Positions 10,585-19,600 of a stretch of DNA of 64,000 bases are shown piece after piece. Below the pieces are notes generated by a model, which was not told the origin of the DNA, did no database searches, and saw only the letters and a program-made list of their open reading frames with translations. Source of the DNA: Bacteroidales bacterium (GTDB lineage: Bacteria; Bacteroidota; Bacteroidia; Bacteroidales; P3). The stretch is taken from NCBI GenBank assembly GCA_017530105.1, contig JAFXMW010000025.1, forward strand, positions 1-64,000. The letters are read 5' to 3'. Position numbers and translations under genes: made by a program. Position 1 is the first letter of the stretch, and every line of letters begins with the position of its first letter.

Positions 10585-12330
10585 ATGAAATTTATAGAGA
10601 CAAACAACATTAAAGGCGACCTTTTTGGCGGTGTTACTGCGGGTATTGTCGCCTTGCCGTTGGCCTTGGCTTTCGGTATTCAGGCTTTCGGTGGTGTCAA
10701 CGACCCGGCGGCAGCCTCGATGGGTGCGTTGGCCGGCATTGTGGGTGCTGCCATGCTGGGCTTTTTCGCGGCTCTTTTCGGCGGCACGCATAGCCAAATC
10801 AGCGGCCCCACGGGTCCCATGACAGTGGTTACCGCCACCCTTATCGGCGGGGTGTGGGCCAGCAGTGGCGGCAGCCTTTCGGATGTCCTTATCAGCATGT
10901 CGCTGGCGGGCATCTTCTGCGGCTTGTTCCAGATTCTTTTTGGTGTTATCAAGTTGGGTAAGTACATCCGTTATATCCCTTATCCCGTCTTGTCGGGCTT
11001 TATGAGCGGTATCGGTGTTATCATTATCCTTCAGCAGCTGTATCCTCTGGTGGGTTTGAAAGGCTCGGGCACCATGGTCGACCTGCTTATGGGCATACCC
11101 GGTGCGGTGTCGACGGGCATTTCTGTCACCGCTTTGCTGCTGGGACTCGGCACTATCCTTATCATCTATCTGTTTCCCTTGATTACCAAGAAGGTCCCCG
11201 CCACGCTGGTTGCCCTTATCGTCATGACGGTTGTTTCGCTGTTCTGCAATCTCGACAGCAGCCTTATCATTGGTGAGATTCCTTCGGGTATGCCTTTGCC
11301 TTTCTTTGCCAAGGCGGGTATCGACCTTGCGGCTGTGAATTGGGTGGCTGTGCTTAAGGCCTCTGTCATTCCCGGCCTTACTCTGGCGGGCTTGGGTTCT
11401 ATTGACACGCTGCTTACCTCTGTTGTGGCCGACAATATTACTAAGACTAAGCACAATAGCAATAAGGAACTTATCGGACAGGGTCTCGGCAATGCCATTG
11501 CCGGTCTCTTTTGCGGATTGCCCGGTGCCGGTGCCACTATGCGTACGGTGGTGAATGTGAAGAGCGGCGGCCGCACCCAAATCAGCGGTATGGTTCATGC
11601 CTTGTTGCTTCTTGCCATTCTTTTGGGATTGGGTAGCTTGGTGAAATATGTTCCCCTCTCGGTGCTGGCGGGTATCCTCATCACTGTGGGCTGGGGTATT
11701 ATTGATTTCAAGGGTTTCAAAGACCTGCTCAAGATTCCCAAGGCCGATGCAGTGGTGTTGATAGTGGTTTTTTTAGTTACTGTGTTTGTCGACCTTCTCA
11801 CGGCTGTGGGTATCGGCATGGTCATAGCTTGTGTGCTCTTCATGAAACGTGCCAGCGACCTTGTGGAAGGCGGCTACAGCTCGTCGGCTATGACTTCGGC
11901 AGACCTCCGCAAGGGGTTGCCCGACCCGGGTCTGCCCAACTTCGACAAGACGGTGCCGTGGAGTGACGAGAGCGGCATCACCGACGAGATGCGCAGGCAT
12001 ATCTTTGTACAGCGTTTGAACGGCCCCATATTCTTCGGCACCATTAATAAGTTTAAGGAGGTGATGGAGGATGTGCCGTCGGATGCCAAGGTGGTTATTA
12101 TCCGCATGAAGCTGGTTAGTTTCATGGACCAGTCGGGTCTTTATGCCATGGAGACGGCTATTAAAGACCTGCAGGCTCGCGGCATCTTGGTCCTCATGAC
12201 CATCATCCAGCCCCAGCCCATGTATATGCTGCGTACCCTCAACGTCATCCCTGCCGTTGTGCCGGAGGAACACACCTTCAAAACCTTCGAGGAATGTACA
12301 GCGTTCCTCTCTCAATTGAATTTAAAATAA
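10585..12330 (+). CDS. SulP-family anion transporter with STAS domain
   Basis: This 581-residue inner-membrane protein has the SulP layout. The N-terminal motif (LPLALAFGIQAFG, then GTHSQISGPTGPMT) and about 10-12 hydrophobic segments occupy residues ~10-425. A cytoplasmic STAS domain occupies roughly 470-575 and contains the VSFMDQSGLYAM loop, the usual phospho-site region of STAS folds. SulP proteins move sulfate, bicarbonate or dicarboxylates. The substrate cannot be read from the sequence, and no sulfur-assimilation or carbonic anhydrase gene is adjacent. The gene follows two terminators and has its own -7 box, so it is probably an independent unit, with yebC 41 bp downstream perhaps co-transcribed. 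Confidence 0.92.
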   Translation: MKFIETNNIKGDLFGGVTAGIVALPLALAFGIQAFGGVNDPAAASMGALAGIVGAAMLGFFAALFGGTHSQISGPTGPMTVVTATLIGGVWASSGGSLSDVLISMSLAGIFCGLFQILFGVIKLGKYIRYIPYPVLSGFMSGIGVIIILQQLYPLVGLKGSGTMVDLLMGIPGAVSTGISVTALLLGLGTILIIYLFPLITKKVPATLVALIVMTVVSLFCNLDSSLIIGEIPSGMPLPFFAKAGIDLAAVNWVAVLKASVIPGLTLAGLGSIDTLLTSVVADNITKTKHNSNKELIGQGLGNAIAGLFCGLPGAGATMRTVVNVKSGGRTQISGMVHALLLLAILLGLGSLVKYVPLSVLAGILITVGWGIIDFKGFKDLLKIPKADAVVLIVVFLVTVFVDLLTAVGIGMVIACVLFMKRASDLVEGGYSSSAMTSADLRKGLPDPGLPNFDKTVPWSDESGITDEMRRHIFVQRLNGPIFFGTINKFKEVMEDVPSDAKVVIIRMKLVSFMDQSGLYAMETAIKDLQARGILVLMTIIQPQPMYMLRTLNVIPAVVPEEHTFKTFEECTAFLSQLNLK

Positions 12331-12371
12331 ATAAATAGCCTTTAGGTTCGTAAAGAATAATATTCAAAAAA

Positions 12372-13082
12372 ATGGGAAGAGCATTTGAATACCGCAAAGC
12401 ACGTAAACTGAAACGTTGGGGGCACATGGCCCGCACGTTCACTAAGATTGGAAAGGAAATTGAACTGGCCGTTTTAGCAGGCGGCCCCGACCCCTCAAGC
12501 AACCTCAGGCTGCGACTGCTCATGGCCACAGCCAAGAGCGAGAGTATGCCCAAGGAGAATGTGGAACGCGCCATTAAACGTGCCACCGAGAAGGACAAGT
12601 CGGCCTACAAAGAGGTTGTTTATGACGGCAAAGGCCCTCACGGCACCGCTTTCGTAGTGGAGACGGCTACCGACAACCCCACACGTACCGTTGCCAACAT
12701 CCGCGCCGCTTTTGTCCGTGGCAAAGGCGAGTTGGGCACTATGGGCATGAACGATTTCCTCTTTGAACGCAAATGTTCATTTGTGGTCGCCTATAAGGAG
12801 GGCATCGATATGGATGAGTTGGAGCTTGAGTTGATAGACTATGACATTGACGAGGTGTTCCGCGACGAGGACGAGATAATGATTTATGCCGACTTCAAGA
12901 ACTATGGTCCTATCTCCAAGTTTCTTGAAGACAAGGGCTTTGAAATCAAGTCCTTTAAGTTCGAGCGCATCCCTCTCTCCATGCGTGAACTCTCGCCCGA
13001 GGAGCAAGAGGATGTCAACGGCCTGATAGAGCGCCTTGAGAACGACGATGACGTGGTCAACGTCTTCCATAATATGGCATAA
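12372..13082 (+). CDS. yebC: YebC/PmpR-family (TACO1-like) protein
   Basis: The 236-residue product is full length for the YebC family. It has the N-terminal signature GRAFEYRKARKLKRWGHMAR, the helical block with MPKENVERAIKRA near residues 57-69, and YDGKGPHGTAFVVE around 78-92. Family members are described as DNA-binding regulators or as factors that help ribosomes through difficult stretches, as mitochondrial TACO1 does. The acidic C-terminus (EEQEDVNGLIERLENDDDV) is typical. The gene lies 41 bp after sulP and may share its transcript. An intergenic region of 382 bp with strong secondary structure follows. Confidence 0.93.
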   Translation: MGRAFEYRKARKLKRWGHMARTFTKIGKEIELAVLAGGPDPSSNLRLRLLMATAKSESMPKENVERAIKRATEKDKSAYKEVVYDGKGPHGTAFVVETATDNPTRTVANIRAAFVRGKGELGTMGMNDFLFERKCSFVVAYKEGIDMDELELELIDYDIDEVFRDEDEIMIYADFKNYGPISKFLEDKGFEIKSFKFERIPLSMRELSPEEQEDVNGLIERLENDDDVVNVFHNMA

Positions 13083-13125
13083 AGCGAAAAGCCGAAAAAA
13101 CTTTTTCAAGGTCGAGCCAAGAGTC

Positions 13126-13197
13126 CTGTTTGCGAAAGCAAACAGGGGGAAAGACACACAGTCTCTGGTATGAAAATGTACCAAAGACTGTGTGTCG
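13126..13197. other. Tandem double-hairpin element (candidate structured RNA)
   Basis: Two strong hairpins lie 6 nt apart. The first, 13126-13147, is a perfect 9-bp stem (CCTGTTTGC/GCAAACAGG) closed by a GAAA tetraloop. The second, 13154-13197, has a 12-bp stem (GACACACAGTCT/AGACTGTGTGTC), one C-A mismatch, 5 more pairs (TGGTA/TACCA) and an 8-nt loop. Neither is followed by a T-run on either strand, so they are not ordinary terminators. The strand and whether it is transcribed are unknown. It may be a yebC 3' UTR structure, a small RNA or a repeat element. Confidence 0.55.
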
Positions 13198-13399
13198 TCG
13201 TGTTGATGGGCTGAAGTAGAAAGTGATAGCGATTTGTGGTGTAACGGTGCTGTTTGAAGGGGGGGGATTTTTCAAAAAAAGCCAAATTAAATAGACTTTT
13301 TTTGCTTGTAATAGTCATGATAAAGATAAAAATATTTCTTTGTAATATGTTGACACTTATTGATTAATAAAAATATTTGCAAAAAAGAGTGCGGAAAAG

Positions 13400-13430
13400 T
13401 TTGTCATGTCGAAAAAAAGTTGTACTTTTG
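13400..13430 (+). promoter_or_regulatory. tRNA-Glu promoter
   Basis: TTTG (13400-13403), a 19-nt spacer and TACTTTTG (13423-13430) match the Bacteroidota housekeeping promoter. A run of seven A lies just upstream of the -7 box. The tRNA begins 35 nt downstream. Confidence 0.85.
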
Positions 13431-13464
13431 CACCCGATTTCGAAAGAGAAATCACCTGAAAAAA

Positions 13465-13538
13465 GCCGCATTCGTCTAGTGGTCCAGGACAACTGCCTCT
13501 CACGCAGTAGATCACCAGTTCGACTCTGGTATGCGGTA
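13465..13538 (+). tRNA. tRNA-Glu (anticodon CUC)
   Basis: This 74-nt cloverleaf has acceptor arms GCCGCAT (13465-13471) and ATGCGGT (13531-13537) with a G-U first pair. The anticodon stem is ACTGC/GCAGT around loop CTCTCAC, giving anticodon CTC, which reads GAG. The T arm is ACCAG-TTCGACT-CTGGT. The CCA end is not encoded. It is flanked by its own promoter and terminator. Confidence 0.95.
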
Positions 13539-13539
13539 C

Positions 13540-13577
13540 AAGGGTAACTGAAAACCAATCAGTTGCCCTTTTTGTTT
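13540..13577 (+). terminator. Terminator of tRNA-Glu
   Basis: AAGGGTAACTG (13540-13550) pairs with CAGTTGCCCTT (13560-13570), one pair being G-U, followed by a T-rich tail. It starts 2 nt after the tRNA. Confidence 0.9.
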
Positions 13578-13613
13578 TAGAGGCTTCTTTCTTGAATGGA
13601 TGAATGGATATAT

Positions 13614-13666
13614 GAATGGTGAATAGTGACTCGACAATACATTTGTCTAATCACTATTCACCATTC
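13614..13666. repeat. Perfect 16-bp inverted repeat with 21-nt loop
   Basis: GAATGGTGAATAGTGA (13614-13629) is exactly complementary to 13651-13666. It lies 32 bp beyond the stop of the minus-strand protease gene and 36 bp after the tRNA terminator. With no clear T-run on either side it may act as an mRNA 3'-end stabiliser or be a dispersed palindrome. Confidence 0.6.
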
Positions 13667-13698
13667 TTTAAATCCACATTTCACAAAATCACCAATCG

Positions 13699-16600
13699 CT
13701 ATTGTTTGACAACGCGCTTGATAGCAGAGCCGTCGCGACCGAATGGGAGCAACGTCTCTCTCCTTGAGCCGTCGCGACCGAATGGGAGCAACGTCTCTCC
13801 CCTTGAGCCGTCGTGCAGCGTGATGCGCAGAGTGTATGCACCTGTAGGCAGATGGTGGATGTCTATCACATTGCTCTCATGGAAGGTGGCAACAATGCGG
13901 CCATACTGGTCAAACACCTCTATTTTAGCGACACCGTCAGCCACGACGGTTATCTTGCCAGTAGTTGGATTGGGGAAGAGCCTGACATTTCCGAGGCTAT
14001 CTACTGCAGTGATACCAACATCAGTGATGGATAACATCAGCACAATTACGCTGTCGCATCCAGCTTCGGTCTGGCCTTCAAATGTGTACATGCCACTTTC
14101 TGTGTAGGTGTTACCCTGCCACTCGTAGCTACCTGCAGCGGAGTCGACAATAGTGTCGCGACTGCTGTAATTGATGGTGAGGTTCAACGTGATGACACTG
14201 TCACAATCGCTGTGGTTCGCAATGGTCACTGTCGGCTCATTGGTGGATGCAGTGTAAGTATTACCGTCAATCCAAGTGATGCTGTCGCAGGCTGTGACCG
14301 ACTCGGTGGCAGCACTGCTGTAGTTGATGGTGAGGTATAGAGTGATGACACTGTCGCATCCCTGTGCATTGGTAGCGGTGACACTGTCGACAGTGGATGC
14401 AGTGTAAACCGTTCCATTCCACGAGAGGCTGTCGCAGGCAGTGATAGACTCCGAGGCAGCACTGCTGTAGTTGACAGTCAGGTGGAGTGTCACTGTACTG
14501 TCGCAGCCAGCCATGTTACTCAATACATGCGTGGCAACATTCGTGCTACTTGTGTAATTCGTATTCCACCAGGTATAGCTGTCACAGGCAGTGGCCATCG
14601 TGTCGCCAGTGTTGCTGTAGTTGATGGAGAGGAGTAGTGTCACTGTGCTATCGCAGCCTGCAGCATTGGTCGAAACAAACGTGGGCGTATTGGTTGAAGC
14701 CGTGTAGACCGTGCCATGCCATGCGAAACTGTCACAGGCGGTGATAGTTTCTGTGCCAGCATTGCTGTAATTGACAGTGAGGTAGAGCGTGGTGACACTA
14801 TCGCATCCCTGTGCGTTGGTGGTGGTAATAGTGTCAACAGCAGAGGCTGTGTATAATACTGTTCCGTTCCACATATAGCTGTCGCAGGTTGTGACGGACA
14901 CCGTGCCGGCGGTACTGTTGTTGATGGTAAGGTGGAGGGTCACCGTACTATCGCAACCGACAACATTCTGAGTTGTATAAGTGGGAATCTGAGTACTTGC
15001 AGTGTAAGTGTTTCCGTGCCAGATAAAGCTGTCGCATGCCGTGATGGTCTCGGTGGCAGTAGTGCTATGATTAAGGGTCAGGTAAAGGGTGTCGACATTG
15101 GTACAAGCTGAACTTGACTGGGTATGGTCGTATATATAGATGCCGCTGGAGGTGTACGTCTCACCATTCCAGTAATAGCTGTCGCATGCCACAACGTGGT
15201 ACGCTGTGTCGTCATGGGTGTTGATATTGAGATGAAGCGTATCAGTGCTGGGACAACCATAGCTATTCATGTACGCATATTGATATGTGCCAGAGGCGGT
15301 ATAGTCGACTCCGTGCCATGTATACACTTCACACGCATCATGATGGTAGCTGTTGTGGGTGCCATAGTTGACCGTCAGATTAAGAGCTATTGTGCTATCG
15401 CATCCGTATGAATTGAGAGTTGAAAACAGGAAATTGGAAGTAGATGCCGTAAAAGTGCTGTCATGCCAGGTGTAATTGTCGCAGGCCGAAACGGTGACTG
15501 TGTCAAAATCGCTGTAGTTGACAGTTAGGTGGAGCGTCACGGTGCTGTCGCAACCAACGGCATTGGTGGTAGTGTAGGTAGGCATAGCAGAGGCGGTGTA
15601 GGTTATTCCGTGCCATGTATAGTTGTCGCAAGCCGAAACCGCTTCAGTGCCGGCACTTCTATGGTTGACCGTGAGGTGGAGCGTCACGGTGCTGTCGCAG
15701 CCGGCAATATTGGAGGTTAAATAGGTGGGAGTGCTGGTAGAACTGGTGTAGGCAGTGCCATGCCATGCAAAGCTGTCGCAAGCCGTGACAGACACAACGG
15801 TCGTGTCGCTGTAGTTTATTGTCAGGTCGAGGGTCACGACACTGTCGCAACCTGCAACATTCTCCAACGTATAGGTCGGAGTGTTAGTACTGGCAGTATA
15901 GACCACCCCATGCCACGTAAAGGCGTCGCAGGCGACTTGCCTGTCGATACCTGCATTGCTGTAACCAATCGTCAGGTACAATGTATCGACATTGGTACAT
16001 GAAGAATTCGCTGCAGTGTGGTCGAATGTGTACATGCCGCTTGACGTGTAGGTTTGTCCATTCCACATATAACTGTCGCAGGCTGTCGCATAAAAAGTAG
16101 TGTCGTCATGGATGCTGATATCGAGGTGGAGCGTATCGGTGCTGGGACAGCCATCATCATTTATATACGAATATTGATAGGTACCCGTGGCGGTGTAGTC
16201 AGTTCCGTGCCACGTATAGCTTTCGCAAGCCGTGACCGTCTCCGTGTTAGCCGTGCTGTAGTTGACAGTCAGGTGAAGCGTCACCGTGCTGTCGCAACCA
16301 GCCACATTCGTGGTAGAGTATGTTGGGCTTGACGTGCTGGACGTATAAGTATTGCCGTGCCATGAGTAGCTGTCGCAAGCCGTAACCGTCTCCGAAACCG
16401 TATCACTGTAGATAATAGTTAGGTTGAGGGTCACCACACTGTCGCAGCCAACGGCATTGGTGGTGGTGTAGGTAGGCGTTGCGGTAGCGGTGTAAGTGGT
16501 ACCGTGCCAAGTGTAGCTGTCGCAGGTGGTAAGAGTTTCAGATGAACTGGTGCTGTGGTTGATGGTTAGATGGAGGGTTGCCAAGCTGTCACAGCCATTA

Positions 16601-19600
16601 ATATTGGTAGTATGGTATGTACGGGTGCCAGACGTGGTAAAGGTGTTGTAGTGCCAGGTGTAGCTGTCGCAGGCAGTGATGTACTCGGTGCCAGAGGTGG
16701 CGGTATGAATGGTGAGGTGCAGCGTTGCCACACTGTCGCAGTCGTCGTGGCCAGTGGTGTGATATACATAGGTACCGCTGGAGGTGTACGTCTCGTCATT
16801 CCAGGTATAGCTGTCGCAAGCCGTCACGTATGTGGTGGAATTGCAGTGCAGTCCCTCATAGAAATCGTACGACACGGACATGTTGCCCGAGCCCTCGGCA
16901 TCGTGTATGGCAAGGTAGCAGACTCCATATTCCCATACACGGCAACCCTTCCAAGTCAGCACACTGTCGCCCGATGCGTGCAACACCATCTCTCCGCTCG
17001 GAGAATAGAGCTGCATGGTGCAGCGGCGGTTGGTATGGAACGAGAGGCTGTCGCCCACGCCCGACTCCAACTTGAACCAGTGAATCTGCCCTGTGCCGGG
17101 TGTGGCAAAATACTTGGTTGTGTCGCGCTCAAGGGTGTCGGCCAATACTGTTTCCACCACCCGACGGTCTACATACTGACGGGTGGCACTTGTCAGCCGC
17201 AGGGCACTGTTCCAGAAGCGGAAGGTGATGTTGTTACGGGAGCGGATGATGGGTGTACCCCCGTTGGGAACAAACTCGAAGTGGTTGGTATTGATGGGCA
17301 TTGTGTCCACCTGCAACAGGGTAATCACTTGTAGAGTATCAACGAAAGGTGTCACATCCACCACTGTCCTATTGTCGAAGTCATCGTTAATCCAGTACTC
17401 ATAGCGGCTGATGCCCTCACCACCTGCGGGCACAGAATAGAACCAGGCTTGGTGTAACGCCATGCTGGTGCCGTCGCTGGTCATCAGACATCCCACAAGC
17501 GAGTGCAACCCTGCACCCGTGTTGTCCACATCCAGGTCCATGTGTATCATTCTGTTTTGTGGCGTCACCTGTAGCGTGGGCTTCAGCACCCCGTCGATGG
17601 CATAGCGGTAGACCAATGTCGATGTGTCGGACAATGCCGCATTGCAAGGCACCTTGTAGAAGACATAGCTGCGCAACTCAGCCGAGGCTCCGCTGCCAGT
17701 CTGCATGTTCAAGGTATGCAGTCCGTCGGTGAGGTTCCCCGTGTTGAGGAGTAGGGTACCCGTTGTGAGTTCGCCGGACACACGGTTGTCGTAGTCCCTG
17801 TCGAACCAGCAGGTATATACAAGATCTGAACTGCCTTCAAACGGCATCTTGAAGAAGATGAAGCTGCGTAACTCCGCTGTGGAACCCTTGGCTATCTGCA
17901 TGTTCAGTGTGTGCAGACCGTCGGACAGATTCCCCACGTTCAGGAGCAGGGTGCCGTTGTGGAAGCGGCCGGACACACGGCTGTCATAGTCCCTGTCGAA
18001 CCAGCAGGTATAGATACGGTCCGAACTGCCCTCAAACGGCATTTTTAAGAAGACGTAGCTGTGCAACTCTGCCAAGGCGCCTTCACCTATCTGCATGTTC
18101 AGCGTGTGCAGGCCGTCACTCAGCCAGTTGACATCCACCTGCATATTGGTGTCGGCAATGTGGAGAGTCTGCCGCGAGGCATAGTTCTGGTCGAACCAGC
18201 AGGTATAGGTCATGCTGCTGTCGATACCCCTGTAGAACTGTGCCGAACGTGGGGGACTGCATCGCCCTTCATTGTCGCGCAAGTGTATGTACAATGTATG
18301 GAGCCCGACATCCAACGAGCTGACATCTATCTGTCCCTGCCAGCCCGTAGAAGTCGCCACGGCGGTCTGGCGGATATCGTATTGTTGGTCGAACCAATAT
18401 TCCACTACGTTGTCCACAGGGTTGGTGATTGTCAGATGTAGTGTATCCACCTGTGTGCAGCCGTTGTCATCCGTGAGGCTATGCATGTAGTCGCCCGAAT
18501 AATAGTAGTCCAAGCCATACCACGTGTATCTCCAGCCGGCGGTGGCAGTGGTGGCAGTGTGTTCCGGATGGTTGATAGTCAGGTGCAGGACATCTGACTG
18601 GGGGTCACCGTTGTCATCGGTGTAGGTATAGGTATAGTCACCGCTTTCGGTATAGGTGGTTTCATGCCAAGTATAGCTGTTGCAGGCGGAGACTGTGAGG
18701 ACGTCGATGGGTGGAGCGGCTTCGATATGGATATTGTCGATGGCTGCCCCAGGGTTGTTGCCGCGTCTATTATTATTACGCCAATAGAACACCAGATTGT
18801 ACTCACCTGTCATTGGGATGTTGACGGTTGCGGTCTGTGTGGTCCAAATAAGATTATCCACCAACTGGCTGCCACCATCTATCGGGATATAGCCCTCGGA
18901 CGGGACACTGTAATTCCCAAATTCTATAGTGCTAAGCGGCGTTGAAACGGGTACCAGTGCGGCACGCAGGTAGTCGTAATCCCTTTCGCCGTTAGCCTTC
19001 CAGTCGAAACTGACCGTATAGTTGCCTGCTTCCAACGATAACAGACGGTAGGCATATACGGATGAGGCAGAGGATACTGAATATCCGTCAGTCGTGCCGC
19101 CGTCCCTGCTGATATACAAGGCATGTCCATCACCGTCACCATGATTGACGGTAGCTCCGATAACCCACTGGTTGGTTCCATCAGTGCCTTCTCTCATCCA
19201 GCAACTGGTATTCCCTTCAAAGTCCTCGGTATAGGGTGGCGCCACAATACAGACGGAATCTATCATCCCCCTCACATTCACTTTCCCCCAGCCCCAGCGG
19301 TTGTCGCCATTTGGTCCGATGTCACCTGTATGGCCATCGGTTAATGCGGAATTTTGCAGAAGACGAATAGCTTGAGCGTATGTTAAGTTGGGATTTGCCT
19401 GTAAGCATAACGTCATTAGACCAGTGACAAATGGTGCTGACATTGATGTACCACACTTGGCTCCATAATATTCATAATTCCAATGGAACAATGTACGATC
19501 AACTAAATACGAAAAAAATCCTCCCCCAAAATCATAATTGTTATCAAATCTATTGATCGGGGCAACCACCGCCTCTCCTGGTGCTGTGATAAGAGGCTTG

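Noticed and set aside
13729..13806. 39-bp direct repeats as a mini CRISPR
   Set aside because: The units abut without spacers and lie in frame inside a coding region.
13616..14107. Plus-strand frame of 163 codons with SRPNGSNVS repeats
   Set aside because: It is antisense to the 3' end of the protease gene and its repeats come from the 39-bp insertion.
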